From Dugong dugon (lineage: Eukaryota > Chordata > Mammalia > Sirenia > Dugongidae), in contig CM057466.1 of NCBI GenBank assembly GCA_030035585.1, positions 58,101,233 to 58,165,232 of the forward strand: a stretch of 64,000 bases of DNA, written 5' to 3'. The number at the start of each line of letters is the position of its first letter. Positions within the stretch are counted from its first letter, which is position 1. The position numbers and the translations under genes were made by a program. This document shows positions 32,493 to 44,389 of the stretch, one piece after another. The notes under the pieces are model-generated. The model saw only the letters and a list, made by a program, of their open reading frames with translations. It was not told the origin of the DNA and did not search any database.

Positions 32493-33092
32493 TGTTACTG
32501 GGGTCTCTGGTCCTAACTCGGTGTGACTACAGAGACATGGAATGGGTGTAAGCGAAAGAAGCTTCATTTGTTGGCCAAGCAAAGGAGCACACTGGGACCT
32601 GTGTCACCAAGATGGCTTCCTGAACAATGGCTGAAATAGTGTTTATTAGGGGAAGGGTCCTGGCGGGAAGGAGCAAGGTCTTTGATTGGTCTGGCCTGAG
32701 AAAGGCATTCCTGGGACGGTTCTGTCGTCTGTGCTTGCTCAGTCCAAAAGTGGGGGGCTCTCAAATCGGATCTTAGGCTCGGACCCTTCGCTTCTGAAAG
32801 TCTTCCCCAAATGTTGGGCTGCTAAAGTTTGGTTCCATCCAGTGGGAGAAAAGTTCAGGGATCACCCAGAGGATGGGGGTTGATGGTTCTGTACATGTCA
32901 GGCAGGCCAGATTTGGTCTTAACTGGTTCTGTGGTCTGCAGACCCCAGCCTCTTGTTTTTCTTATCTTGGGCAGGAAGTTGGCTGATTGCCTAAAAAACA
33001 TCTGGAGAAAACAGTTAGAAGGGGAGGTGGATCATGCTACTCTACTTACAAGTTGGGGCTTGGTAATGGTGCCCGGAGGCTGTTGGTCTCCA
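32493..33092 (-). mobile_element. Probable solitary ERV1-type LTR
   Basis: 600-bp block whose plus-strand ends are 'tgttactggggtctc' and 'ttggtctcca'; reversed, it starts TGGAGACC and ends CCCCAGTAACA, as in gamma-type LTRs. A reverse AATAAA ('gtttattagggg' near 32642) sits at a plausible place. Flanking AAAG / AAGG could be a decayed 4-bp duplication. No internal genes are present. Less certain than the other LTR calls, because no second copy is in the window. Confidence 0.55.
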
Positions 33093-33234
33093 AAGGAAAT
33101 TGAACCAGATCAGTGGTTTTCAAATTATGTTATCTGGAGTGCAGAGTGTCTCAGCAAGGGCTTTGGGGGTGCCACAGCAGTTGATTCATTTTCACAGTAT
33201 TTTTTTTCGTATATACAGATTTTTTTATATCATA

Positions 33235-33815
33235 CATGTATATTTAACAGCTTTATTGAGATATAATTTACATACCATACAGTTCATCTGTTTAAAGTAT
33301 ACAATTCAGCAGTTTTTATTATGTTCACAAAAATCGTGGAACTGTCACTACAGTCTAATTTTAGAACATTTTAGAACATTTTCACCCCAAAAAGAAATCT
33401 GTGGCCGTTAGCAGTCACTCCCCATTCCTCCTACCCTTCACCTGCAGCCCTAGGCAACTGCTAATCTGCTTTCTGTCTCTATAGATTTGCCTATTGGGCA
33501 TTTCATCATATAAACAGAACCTTATACTATGAAGGTTCTTATGACTGGCTTCTTCTACTTAGCATATGTTTTCAAGGTTCATGTCATAGCATGTACCAGT
33601 ACTTCATTCCTTTTTATGGCTGAATAGTATTCCATTGTGTGGATATAGCACATTTCATTCATCTGTTCATCAGCTGATAGACATTTGGCTTGTTTCCACT
33701 TTTTGACTGTGGTAAATAATGTTGCCATGAACATTCGTGTATGAGTTTTTGTGTAGACATACGTTTTTGTTTCTCTTGGATTGTATACAAAGAGGTAGAA
33801 TTGCTTGTCAAATTG
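33235..33815 (-). mobile_element. L1M-type 3' end
   Basis: Typical ancient mammalian L1 3' region in reverse: 'cagctttattgagatataat', 'gtatacaattcagcagtttt', 'ggctgaatagtattccattg', 'gttgccatgaacattcgtgt'. Diverged, non-coding now. Confidence 0.88.
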
Positions 33816-33924
33816 CTGTTAAACATAACATTGCTGTTATGTTTAACATTCTGGGGTATACTTTATATATTATAGTTATATATGTTTAATACATATAATA
33901 AATTATATATACATATGACTTATA

Positions 33925-34137
33925 GGTCCCTGGGTGGCACACCCGATTTGTGCTCGACCACTAACCTAGAGGTTGGTGATTCAAACCCACCCAGCAATAC
34001 TGCAGAAAATAGGCCTGGTGATCTGCTTCTGTTAAGATTACAGCCAAGAAAACCCTGTGGAGTAGTTCTATTTTGTAACACATGGGGTTGCCATGAATCA
34101 GAATTGACTCAGTGGCAGCTAACCATAGCAACAACAA
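33925..34137 (+). mobile_element. AfroSINE
   Basis: Head 'ggtccctgggtggcacaccc', B box 'gtgattcaaacccacc', body 'aaaataggcctggtgatctg', 3' end 'gaatcagaattgactcagtg'. Lies in AT-rich DNA. The frame 33882-34142 is its shadow. Confidence 0.88.
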
Positions 34138-36165
34138 AGTAATTTATACAAAAACAATGAAGTACTAATACATACTATAACATGAACCTTGAAAACACAT
34201 TAAATGAAAGAAACCAGTCACAAAAGACCGCATGTTGTATGTATATGCATATATATGTATGTAAATATTTATCATGTGCCTTCAACACTGCTGTAAAATA
34301 CAAATGCAAGAGTGTTCCATAGCAAACCCTGACACAGCTGGGACTGTCTATATACATTAACAATGCACATATTAGCTCATGCTACCAGAGTGAGTTGATT
34401 CTGTGCAGACTATGGAACTAAGCTTCACCTGCCATATCTGTTTAATTGGATTGTGTCCTGATATTGGAAGATAAGATGTTTAAAAATGGTTACCACTGAC
34501 ATTTACTTGTCTGTGTCAATTGGGATTATATCCATATGGCACCACCAAGAGACCAAAAGAAACAAATTGGATGCTGAGATTGACCTTAGACTTAAGGTGG
34601 TATCCATAACTCCTGGTCTCAGATGGGTTTGCACATTAGAATAGCTTCACTAGTTTCATAATGGTTGAGTTACAAGTAAATATTTCACGTTTAAACTTAC
34701 AATGTTTGTAATTGTTCTAATCTGTTTTATATTTTGGGATCTGGTATAAGATTTAGTTTGGAAAAAAGCATCCTGCTGCTCAAAAGAAGTTTGAGCACCA
34801 GTGAGCTAGATGATCTCGAAGGTCCCAGCCTTGGTTTTCAACCTCACTCCTGACATGGCTTGATGTTTGTTGGTTTGCTGAGGGTCTTGTCAGAGCCACT
34901 CAGCGAAATGTTATTCTGTCTCACCCTTCCTGTGCCAGAAGTGGCTGTGGACAGTTGTTCATGCTATACTGAAATATTCATTGAGCACCTACTGTGTACA
35001 AGATAATATGCTAGTCATTAAAGGGCTTTCAGAGATGGGAAGACATCACTCTATATCCTTAAGATACTTCAGTCAGGTTGGAAGTATGTGTCTGGATTTG
35101 CCCCAAATAAGGCAATGATTTGTCTAAGTATTGAGGGTATAAAATGGCAACCAGTATATGTTTGCTGTGTATATTTCTCAACAACAACAAAATTAAATTA
35201 AAAAAAAAAAGAATAAGGGCAACCAGTCTACTAGTATTTAGATACGAATATTTCCAAATGGGATGATAAAGATACCACATGCTGTAGGAATTCAGAAAAC
35301 ATCAGGGACGGCTTTGCAGAGCGGCTGACGTTACTGCAGCTCAGGAGAAAGGATTTGGGCAGGTGAAGAGAGGGTGAAGCACATTCTCAATTTTCTTTTA
35401 AACTAAGGTTTGGTCACTCTTGGGACATTCCTAACCCTACAGACCCCTTATTATGAGACCACCAGTTCCGCTGTGACCTCTTATGTGACCACCAATTCAT
35501 CTTCAATAAAAAGAATAAACATTGGTGGCCAAGGAGAAGCAAGACATTTTTAAAAAGGCTTCCAGGATGGATTGTGAGATGGTTCGAGACCCGTGGTAGG
35601 AAACAGGATGCCGTTGCTTGAAGCTGGATAGACAAGAAGGGCATCAGTCTTTATTTCCATAAGCCACTTTTGAGCACAGGCAACAGCTAATCTGAAAAAC
35701 TCCAAGAAATAAAGATTTATGAAGCCCCGTTAATCCCAGATTTGCTGTAAGTAACTGCATGCAGTTTCCGAGCTGTCAAAACCCATTTCTGCTGAAGGCC
35801 GTTCAGAACAGTGAAAGGTCAAGCTGGAGGCCAAGGGGGAAACTCAGGGAAGGTTTATGTGGGGTCAGGACTGGGAAAGCAGCCTCATAAAGGTACTGGT
35901 GGAAGTTAACTATCCCGCCTGACTCCCAGCTGGTTCTAATTAAATTAGCTCCCCTCACATCTGGGCTTTCCAGGACTGCAGTCTAGGAGAGCCATTCACC
36001 TCTGGCAGGATTTGGCTATTTCCCTCCATCTTCATGCTTGGTGCTGCAGGCCCCATAGATGGACACAGAGCCGGCTCCATTTTGCTTTCTAATTTAAAAA
36101 AAAAAGTCTTCTGGCTTAGAAAATCTTCAGCATGAGGAGGTCATTCTTCCAAGGAGCAGTATTAT
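34138..36165. other. Long repeat-poor non-coding interval
   Basis: About 2 kb with no firmly recognised element; 34960-35010 hints at an old L2/MIR piece ('cattgagcacctactgtgta'). Short frames (35059-35280 -, 35414-35644 -) lack motifs. Candidate place to look for conserved non-coding sequence. Confidence 0.4.
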
Positions 36166-36169
36166 TATA

Positions 36170-36492
36170 AGCTGCTGTGGCGTCGGCCGCCGACTCATAG
36201 TGACCCTACGCGCAATGGAGCGAAACGCTACCCAGTCCTGTGCCATCCCCATGGTTGGTTGTGGTTCAGACTGTTGCAGTCCATATGATTTTCACTGGCT
36301 GATTTTCAGAAGTAGATCGCCAGGTCTTTCCTGTCCATCTTAGTCTGGAAGCTCCACTGAAACCCATTCAGCCTCATAGCAACACGCAAGCCTTGGCAGC
36401 AGACAGGTTGTGGCTGCATGTGAGGTGCATTGGCCAAGAATCGAAGCTGCGTCTCCTGCAGGGAAGGCAAGAATTCTGCCACCAAACCATCA
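36170..36492 (-). mobile_element. tRNA-Gly-headed SINE with RTE 3' end
   Basis: Reverse copy: 'agctgctgtggcgtcggccg' (3' end), 'cagactgttgcagtccatat', 'cttagtctggaagctccact', then the tRNA-Gly head at right ('gaattctgccaccaaacca'). Confidence 0.85.
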
Positions 36493-36819
36493 CTGTCCTC
36501 TGCAAGTACGTGCTAATGAGTTGGAAGGAAGGGCAGGTCACTGATGCTCAGGGCATTGGAGTGCTGGAGAGCAGACCCCATCCTGAGTGAAGAGAGAAGG
36601 GGCTCCAGGATAAAACACACTCCTGAATGGTCAGAAATGAGGGGAGTCTTGAGGTCTGTCAGGCAGTGGGACTGGAGTGTCAAGCTTTCAAAAGGCTCTG
36701 TAACGAGTTGCGGTCAGCCTCTCAAGGAAGTAAGTTTGACCTTCTGTGTCCACTCCCCTAGGTAGTCCCTGCAGATGTTCCTGGCACCTTCTGCACCTCC
36801 TTTGTTCTTCTGGTGTCTG

Positions 36820-36892
36820 TGTGTACACACACACCATGCGCTCACGCACATGCGCACACACACGTGAGCAAGTGTACACACATGCGTGTGCA
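36820..36892. repeat. Imperfect CA/GT-rich microsatellite
   Basis: Alternating purine-pyrimidine text of CA units broken by CG, GCA and TG steps ('acgcacatgcgcacacacac'), a composition able in principle to adopt Z-DNA. No gene here; frames on both strands over it are low-complexity. Confidence 0.75.
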
Positions 36893-37495
36893 ACATGGTT
36901 TCTCCCATCCCATCTCCGCATGGAGCCAGTCGGTTCACATGGCCCTTGGAGTCTTGAGAGCCCAGCGTCTCTGTCAGTTTCCTCCCAGAATCAGCCCAAG
37001 CCATCTGATTGGGATGCTGGCTCCTTCTCTGGAGCCAGACTTTGCTCCAGAGGATTCCTCCTATGGTGTCTCATCCTGTTCAGCTCCATAAACGTAGACT
37101 GTGTAAGAAGTCTGTCCTGACGTCTATCCTTTGAGGCTCCCACGCAGTCTGGTGGCCCCCTCTCCAGGAGGTCCTCCACCTCCCAGTGTTAAGCCTGGCT
37201 CCCCTTTGAGCTGCGTACTTCACACGGGCTTCCTCTCACACACTCCCCACCTGGACTGTCCCGGCCTTAAAGACTGGGCCCAGGTGCTGGATTCCCAGGC
37301 CTCCACCTCCCACCTGACTCAGGGAGCCTCTTTTGCAGAGTGCATCTGGATGTGATTCCTTGAATTCTGGTGTCCACCCAGATCGTACCTGGGTCAGTCC
37401 CTACACTCCTTGGACTTGTTACATGAGATCGACAGGGCTCTTTTCTCTCCAGGATGACGCCAACCCTTTATTTTGAGTAATTTTTGTTTGCTAGT

Positions 37496-37511
37496 CCCCC
37501 CCCCCCCCCCC
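37496..37511. repeat. Poly-C run (16 bp)
   Basis: Sixteen consecutive C, an uncommon homopolymer and a likely site of sequencing or assembly length error. Confidence 0.9.
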
Positions 37512-38644
37512 GTCCTGGCTTGGCCCCTCTTGCACCCTCCATGTGTGTCCAGCACACTCTATGGCAAGGACAGTGCCATTTATCTCATCAGCCGCACAAA
37601 AACTTTTTGGATCCTGATTTTTGTTTTCACCAATCTACCTGCTCCTCCTAGTTTCTGGGTTTCTGCGCATTTGATCAGCATGCCGTCTCCAGCCACAGGC
37701 GGGGCTTCTCCCCAGGATGAAGCTCAGCCAGTAATCAGAACCAGCAGCAGCACCTTCAGCCAGCGGCCCTGGCCCGGCCTCTCTCTTCCCCAGATACCCC
37801 AAGCATGTCTGGGGCCTGGGCAGTGCCCTCAGGATGTCCAGCTGTGGTGTGCTGACTTCTGATCTTCCAGCCCCTTTGTCAGGGAAGGAGTTTGAACTTG
37901 CTCCCGGAGGGAATCATAGTGGGTTTTCAAATTGGTGACTGACACAGCAAAAGGGAGTTTTTGCAAGATTAGCAGAGCAGCAGTGGGCAGGATGGGATTG
38001 GGGTTCCTAGGATGAGTGCCTGACCAGTTATTAACCCTGGTAACAAGTCTGTTTGCTCCAAACAGCCCTCAACAGTGAAATGACCTCACACCATGGTTTG
38101 CCAGGGTTCAGCAAGTCTGAGGAGAACACTTGAAACAAAAGTAAACTCACTCAAGCCGAGTGCCTTTGTATTCTCTGTAAACATTTAGAAAGTCGCTTTC
38201 TTGACCTGCACATAAAAATACAGAAACATCTTATTTGAACAAGCAAGTTCACAGCTCTCATTATAAAGGTTTTTGTTTGATTTTGCCTGGTTCGTTAGCC
38301 GGAGACTTTAAAATGTCGCCAGATTCAAAATCAGTTTCGTAGCATTTTGTCTGTTTCTGGATCTAAGTAACCCTCTTTTTCTTAAAGATAATCTGGTTTT
38401 CCTTTATTTACAAGGAAGACACCAGTGACCCCCTGTGCATTTTAATTGCTTAACTCCATATTCTGGGTATGAATCTTGCTTTAGGCATGTAGGCTTCTGC
38501 TGGTGGGGAAAGGTTTTCTTGCAGGAAGAAAGGCAGCTGTGTGTCCTTTGCTCCGTGGCATCAATGTGGTGGGGGGGACTGACTTCCAGGTGGGCTTCCC
38601 TGCAGTTGTGCAGCTCCCTGTGGCCAGCGACCCAGCTGGCCATT

Positions 38645-39187
38645 GTTCCGCTCTAATGTTGGAAAGAACAAATCTGTCTTGGAAGAAGTACAGCCAGAGT
38701 GCTCCTTGGAAGTGAGGATGGCGAGGCTTCATCTCATGTACTTTGGACGTATCAGCTAGAGAAGGACATCGTGTTTGGGAAAGTAGAGGGTCATTGAAAA
38801 AGAGGAAGACCCTCAATGAGATGGATTGACACAGTACCTGCAACAATGGGCTCAAAGACAGGGACAAGAACTAGAAGGCAGGAGGGGACAGAAAAGCTGG
38901 TAATAGAGAACCCAAGTTTGAGAAGGGGCAGTGTTGACATGTCATGGGGTTGTTAACCATTGTCATAAAACAATATGTGTACTAACCGTTTAATGAGAAA
39001 CTTTTTTTCTGTAAACCTTCATCTAAAGTATAATTAAAAAAAAAAAGAACTCATATACCAAAAAACCAAAATTGGCTCAAATATAGCAATGATTGTGAAG
39101 ATGGCACAGGACTGGACAGTGTTTTGTTCTGTTGTCCACAGGGTTGCTACGAGTCAAAACCGACTTGATGGCACTTAACAACAATGT
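38645..39187 (+). mobile_element. RTE LINE 3' end, split by an L1 tail
   Basis: RTE C-terminal coding/3' text ('aacaaatctgtcttggaaga', 'ggaagtgaggatggcgag', 'gaggaagaccctcaatgag') breaks at 38857 and resumes at 39074 with 'tagcaatgattgtgaagatg' and the terminal 'gacttgatggcacttaacaa'. Frames are interrupted. Related to 22333-22645 (-) and 46242-46621 (+). Confidence 0.85.
38857..39073 (+). mobile_element. L1 3' end nested in RTE
   Basis: 217-bp L1 tail of the 'gtcataaaacaatatgtgta' type (compare 27463-27993 and 58802-59571), with an A-rich tail near 39034. An 8-bp match GGCTCAAA at 38849-38856 and 39074-39081 gives the target duplication. Confidence 0.85.
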
Positions 39188-39302
39188 CAGATTCCACAGT
39201 GCTCCTCTAGGACTTCCTTGTAGGTGTAGCCAGCAGCTGTTGCTGGTGGGCAAGTAAGGACAACACTTAATTTCATTTGCGCCTTTGCTGCTGCACAAAG
39301 CT

Positions 39303-39512
39303 TTGTTGTTGTTGTTGCATGCCGTCAAGTCAATTCCAACTAATCGTGACACCTTGTGACAGAGTAGAACTGCTCCATAGGGTTTTCTAGGTTGTAATCT
39401 TTATGGGAGCAGAATGCCAGGTCTTTCTCCCATGGAGCCACTGGGTGGGCTCGAACCACCAACCTTTTGGTTAGCAGCTGAGCACTTATCCATTGTACCT
39501 CCAGGGCTCCTC
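39303..39512 (-). mobile_element. AfroSINE
   Basis: Reverse copy: 'ttgttgttgcatgccgtcaa', 'agagtagaactgctccatag', 'gggtgggctcgaaccacc', head at right 'ccattgtacctccagggctc'. Confidence 0.9.
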
Positions 39513-39886
39513 GAACAAAGCTTTAGAGCAGTGGAAACCAAAACTAGTACAAATCTAATGAACATGTGTTCAGAGTAAAGGGTGAGGCTGTTTTGCTTTA
39601 AGACCAGTGCAGCGTTTATTAAAAGACAACAGCTGACTTTTATTTTTTCATCTTGGAACACGTGTATTGATGCAAAAATAGTTTGTTTCTTCAGCGAGTG
39701 CAATCTGATTGACTTCTGCTAAAGGAGCATCTGGGATCTTGGCTTAGCCCAATATTATCATAACTCATTTGTTGAACATGGAGAGCAAGCTAATGGTGCT
39801 GTGGCCCTAAGCAACATAAAGCTCTGTTAGAGAAACTAAGGAAATAACAGTGGTGTGTTAGAGGTGCATTTTGTTTTAAGAGAGCC
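39513..39886. other. Unique non-coding DNA
   Basis: No repeat or exon recognised between two AfroSINEs. Confidence 0.4.
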
Positions 39887-39898
39887 TAGTATTTGAAA

Positions 39899-40058
39899 GG
39901 AGCCCTGGTGGCACAGTGGTTAAGAGCTTGGCTGCTAGCCAAAAGGTTGGCCGTTCAAATCCTGCTCCTTGGAAACCCTATGGGGCAGTTCTACTCTGTC
40001 CTATTGGGTTGCTAGGAGTTGGAATCTACTCAATGACAACAGGTTTGTTTTTTGGGTT
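39899..40058 (+). mobile_element. AfroSINE, full length
   Basis: 'gagccctggtggcacagtgg' to 'ggttgctaggagttggaatc' and a GTTT tail. Perfect 12-bp target duplications TAGTATTTGAAA lie at 39887-39898 and 40059-40070 (the first overlaps the 'aaggag' start by a base or so). Confidence 0.95.
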
Positions 40059-40312
40059 TAGTATTTGAAAACCAGAATTTTCACAGAAAATATATAAATG
40101 AAGGTATAATTTTTAGATTTGTACATAGGTGCTTCACTTTAGAATTCTTTTAAATAGCAGGCTTCCATAGTAAATCAGTTACAGATTACAGATTTATACC
40201 CAACTTTTTAGGACCACCTGTGTGAGCTGTACACTATTTCCAGAGCAAAAGAATATATCTGTGATGTGTAGATATAAGAGCTGGGGATGGAGGCTTTGCC
40301 CAGAAAGAATGG

Positions 40313-40395
40313 CATGATGGTTAATGTTGTGTGTCAGCTTGGCTGAGCCATGATTCTCTGTGGTTTTGCTTCTCTAGAGAACCTAGCCTAAGACA
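40313..40395 (+). mobile_element. 83-bp LTR relic retaining both termini
   Basis: The left part 'tgatggttaatgttgtgtgt' is the reverse-strand start, and the right part 'gcttctctagagaacctagc' the reverse-strand end, of the 616-bp LTR at 9271-9886. The middle is missing. Exact 5-bp duplications AATGG at 40308-40312 and 40396-40400 show that both original ends are preserved. Confidence 0.78.
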
Positions 40396-40582
40396 AATGG
40401 AATCTTATGACATTTCATAAAGGGATTTTCTAGTGACCAAAAAGGCCAGTTCTCCTTTCTATGCTGGTAACCTCAAGCCTTTTCTTGCTGATTTCTGATT
40501 TGGCACCAGTGAGGCTTTTGACTTTAAGTCAGAAAAGGAGGCTAAGGCATGTAGGTCCCCTTAAGAGGGAGTACTCATGGTC

Positions 40583-40782
40583 TGGAGCCCCTGAGTGGTG
40601 CATACAGTTACACACTCAGCTGCTAACCAAAAAGTTGGAGGTTCGAGTCCACCCAGAGGTGTCTTGGAAGAAGGGTCTGGTGATCTGCCTTCTGAAGAAT
40701 CAACTATCAAAAACTCTGTGGAGCACAGTTCTACTCACACACGAGGTCGCCAGGAGTCAGAACTGACTTGATGGCAACTGGT
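40583..40782 (+). mobile_element. AfroSINE
   Basis: Head 'gagcccctgagtggtgcata', B box 'ggaggttcgagtccaccc', body 'tcttggaagaagggtctgg', 3' end 'cagaactgacttgatggcaa'. Perfect 11-bp target duplications TACTCATGGTC lie at 40572-40582 and 40783-40793. Confidence 0.95.
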
Positions 40783-40793
40783 TACTCATGGTC

Positions 40794-41414
40794 CAGCCTT
40801 GGCTCTGTCTCCACAATCCTGAAGCACTGGCTTTACCTGGACAGGTCTGTGGTCTGAGCTGACCCTCAGGGCCACTGCTCCCTGGTAGTCCTTAAACCCC
40901 CTCAGAAGGGACTCAGGCCAACACTCCCACACCTGCCGGTCAGCTTGGTGAAGGTGGCTCGTACCGCCTGCATTGGGATCAGGCATTGGAGCATGAGGTT
41001 GAGGCCTTTGATCCTACTGAGGGTCCTCAGCCATCCTCGTCCCTAACTGGTATTGCAGGTACTAACACCTGGCTCCTGTATGCTGACTACTTTCCTCACG
41101 TGTTCTCCATAACCAGAACTTGTGAAGATAACAGGTTTACCAGCCTCAGTGATGCTCCCCAACCTGGGAGAGCAACCCCGGGTTCCCCCTTGGCTGGTGT
41201 CTAGCTGAGATTGTTCTTATATCTTGCTTAGAGACTGTGAGTGTTGGCAACAGTAGAACCAGAGTCTGGCTTCTCCTGTGGCGGTGCTCTTCCTGTCTGC
41301 CTTTGCTTTTAAGGAGGTAAACCTTGCTTTTTCTTTCCACATTTTCAATCACAGGCAAGTGTGCATATTTATGTTTACAGGTGACCGTGTAACTAGGAAA
41401 GGGTTTGAGAATAT
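40794..41414. other. Unique non-coding DNA
   Basis: No repeat recognised. Overlapping short frames on both strands (40786-40986 -, 40986-41204 +, 41146-41358 -) do not resemble known proteins. Confidence 0.4.
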
Positions 41415-41419
41415 GTAAC

Positions 41420-41933
41420 TATCATGGATTGAATTGTCCCCCCAAAATATGTGTCAACTTGGCTAGGCCATGATTCTCAGTATTCTGTGATTGTCCACCA
41501 TTTTGTCATCTGATGTCATTTTCCTATGTGTTGTAAATCCTGTCTCTATGATGTTAATGAGGTGGGATTAGTGGAAGTTATGTTAATGAGGTGGTACTCT
41601 GTCTACAAGATTAGATTGTGTCTTAAGTCAGTCTCTTTTGAGATATAAAAGAGAGAAGCAAGCAGAGAGACAGGAAGACCTCATACTACCAAGAAACAAG
41701 ACCCAGGAGTATAGCACGTCCTTTGGAACCAGGGTCCCTGCACCAAGAAGCTACTTGACTGGGAAGATTGATGACAAGGCCCTTCCCTATAGCCGACAGA
41801 GAAAGTCTTCCCCTGGAGTCAGCACCCTGAGTTTGGACTTCTAGCTTGCTAGACTGTGAGAGAATAAATTTCTCTTTGTTAAAACCATCCACTTGTGGTA
41901 TTTCTCTTATAACAGCACTAGATGACTAAGACA
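41420..41933 (+). mobile_element. Solitary MaLR-like LTR
   Basis: 514 bp between perfect 5-bp duplications GTAAC (41415-41419, 41934-41938). It starts 'tatcatggattgaattgtcc' (TG start mutated), carries 'tttgagatataaaagagaga' with a TATA-like promoter word near 41641, has AATAAA near 41863, and ends 'gatgactaagaca'. Plus-strand copy of the family at 7177 and 31832. The plus frame 41638-41844 and the minus frame 41686-41892 are non-functional LTR frames. Confidence 0.88.
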
Positions 41934-41938
41934 GTAAC

Positions 41939-42308
41939 CAAACCCCACAGCAGCAGTATGCTCTGGGCGCTGGGATTTGTGGGTCCTTTTTTCAGTTTCT
42001 ACTACATTTCCGGGTTTGAAATTTTTACAGTGAGATGTCTTTTATAGTCATCAAAACAACAAAAATTCCATTTGGAAAAGTGAGTGTTTACGTAGACTGA
42101 AACAGAAGAAACCCATTTTAAACAGATTACACCTTGTACTTATGAACTGCTCAGCTGTGCTTGGGGACAGGACTGTTCCCTTCCCCTCCCCCCACCTCCT
42201 GCTAGATGAGGGTCTTTTGCCTCCCTCAGCTCCTTGATGTGAGAGGCTCAGGAGCTTAACTCTTTCTTAGGATGATTTCTGGACTTCTGTTGACCAGACT
42301 AGGAATTC
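41939..42308. other. Unique non-coding DNA
   Basis: No repeat or exon recognised. Confidence 0.4.
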
Positions 42309-42321
42309 CTATATTGAATGG

Positions 42322-42518
42322 GGGTCGGGGGAAGGGGGGAACCTGTTGCTGTTGAATCAGTTCCAACTCATGGTGGCCCCATGTGCGTTTTCAATGGCTG
42401 TGACTGTTTGGAAGTAGATGGCCAGGCCTTTCTTCTGAGGTGCATCTGGGTGGCTTCAAACTGCTAACCTTTCGGTTAGCAGCTGAACACTTAACCATTT
42501 GTGCCACCCAGGGACTCC
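42322..42518 (-). mobile_element. AfroSINE
   Basis: Reverse copy: G/A-rich tail at left, 'gttgctgttgaatcagttcc', then 'agatggccaggcctttcttc', head at right 'gtgccacccagggactcc'. Target duplications YTATATTGARTGG lie at 42309-42321 and 42519-42531. Confidence 0.93.
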
Positions 42519-42531
42519 TTATATTGAGTGG

Positions 42532-43089
42532 AGAGGGTCCCCTAATAACTGTGTGTAGAAAAGCATGGAGTGGAAGTTCAGATGATCTCTGGGAACAGTC
42601 CGGGAATCCCTACTCCTGATGAGGGAGTTCATTAGTTTAGTCAGTCAGCCTTTATTGAGTCCCTACTGTTTGCTAAGCACGGCCCCTCCCTTGGGGTGCA
42701 CCGAAGAGCAAGGCGTGCCCCTCCTCTTAAGCAGCTCACTGTTGAGTGTGGTTCTGTTTTTTTTGGTCAGTGGGAGAAAGACACAGTGACAAAGCAAATA
42801 AATTACACGTTTGTGGGTGTCTTGTGACTATACTAAGTTATTTTTATGGTTGAGTTTGTTTTTGTTTTTTTTTTTTAAATAATGCCTGTCTGCACAGATC
42901 GGTAGTAATCATGACCTCAGGCCTCCCGCCACCTGTCATTACAGGGGTGTGGTAACTCAGTCACTGAGGTGTCAGTGTGTTCTGACGTCCTGTATGCCTG
43001 CAAAGAGGTGACTGGGCGACCAGCGGCCTGTCTTCCTACCTGGAGAATGCCAGCGCCACATTGTAAATTGTAAATTGCATTACCTTTCG
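42532..43089. other. Non-coding DNA with old repeat traces
   Basis: 42640-42800 resembles the ancient 'cctttattgagtccctactg' repeat class (L2/MIR-like). Nothing else recognised. Confidence 0.4.
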
Positions 43090-43143
43090 CCAGTGTGTCG
43101 CTGTGAGTTGGAATCAACTCGACGGCAACGAGTTTGGGTGTTT
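43090..43143 (+). mobile_element. AfroSINE 3' end fragment
   Basis: Only the terminal part is visible: 'gttggaatcaactcgacggc' then 'aacgagtttgggtg'. About 50 bp, 5'-truncated. Confidence 0.8.
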
Positions 43144-43544
43144 TTGTGACTGTGCAGATGGTACGACTAGATGTTCACCAAGGTCCTTTCCTGCCGTCAA
43201 AGCTTACATTTTGCTCCCAGAGAAAACAGGACTAGTTCTTCACTCATCTGATTCTGCATACGTGTAACATACATATATACATCGGCGACCTGTTTATATT
43301 TGAAAATCTTTTGGTCTTTCCATAGTTTAATTCTCCCAGCTAAATAGCCCCCTTTCCTTTTGCTTGTTGAACCATATAAGATCCTCATTTGAGGATAAAG
43401 GAGACAACTTATTTGGGGGTTAGTTATGATTATTATCATCCCTGTGTGGCTGATGCAGGGTGGTAAGGTGAGTAATTGGAATGTTAGGGGTAGATCCTCA
43501 CCCATCTGGAACTGGACAGGACCTTGGAGATGATTGATTTGGTG

Positions 43545-43712
43545 GTACTCAACCTTCCTGCAAATTAGAATCCCTTGGGATCTTTGACAAATCCCCTTGC
43601 CAGCCACACCCAGACCATTCAGTCAGAATCCTGGAGGTGGGGCCCACGCCTCAGCAACTTTCAGCACTCCCTGGGGATTCCCGTGTGCACCCAGGTTGAG
43701 AACCCCTGATCC
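43545..43712 (-). repeat. MER5/MER20-like hAT MITE
   Basis: Near-inverted ends 'tggtactcaaccttcctg' and 'caggttgagaacccctg', with interior 'cagaatcctggaggtgggg'. About 165 bp, no coding capacity. Confidence 0.75.
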
Positions 43713-44389
43713 AACCTAACTTCCTGGCTTTACGCCAAGGAAGTCAGCTGAGGAAGAGGTCACCTTCCGTGTCCCATGCTGGTGTTAACTCCCGGGCAGA
43801 GCTTCCCCTGCAGCACCCACTGCCTCACGCTGGCCTCTGGCTGAGCTGCGGCCCCAAGTGACTCAGGGGATTGGCCATGACCACCTTGCCTGTCTGGATC
43901 CCAGGATGACCCTGTCCCAGCTTCAGTGAGCTCCAGAGGTGGACATTGGTGAGGTGTCACTGAGCCTCTTCTGTCATTTGCCCCACTCCCTGACTGGATC
44001 TGCCTTACCACTGAGGCACTTGCTTACCAGTCTAAGAAGAAACGTGCCGTCTTTCAAGAGGGCCGATGACCACAGCCACCCCTGCCCTTCGCTGTCCTGG
44101 GTTCTCAGAGTTGCTGCTGACTGGAACAGACAACGCAGAACTTTAGCAGGAGGGCCTTTCTGGAGGGTCAGGGCGTTGGCCTGTTTCCCCCCTCCCCCCT
44201 CATCAGTTAGTCTGAATAGTTGGTCACTGTTCCTGCCCTGAAAATAAGGCTGGTGACTTTTGTGTGCCTAAAAGAGACTTTAGAAATCCTGGCTCTGGGT
44301 CCTACCTCTTCCCGTCTCTGTCACCCCAGTCACGTATGTCTTTTGTGTGATTTTTTCTCTTTTCCCCCAGTGACCTTTCCTTAAGCTTC
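43713..44389. other. Unique non-coding DNA
   Basis: No repeat recognised. Frames at 43760-44011 (-) and 43939-44241 (+) overlap in opposite senses and show no family motif. Confidence 0.4.

Larger units (their letters stand above)
36493..38640. other. Repeat-poor DNA with a CA-rich stretch and a poly-C run
   Basis: 36820-36890 is an imperfect CA/GT-rich microsatellite. 37496-37511 is a run of 16 C. 36950-37870 is CT/CC-rich and open in several frames (for example 37473-37862 +), but no protein family is recognisable. 38040-38400 has no repeat and no frame of note. Confidence 0.45.

Noticed and set aside
37473..37862. 129-codon proline-rich frame
   Set aside because: Begins in the poly-C run region, is low complexity, and no family is recognised.
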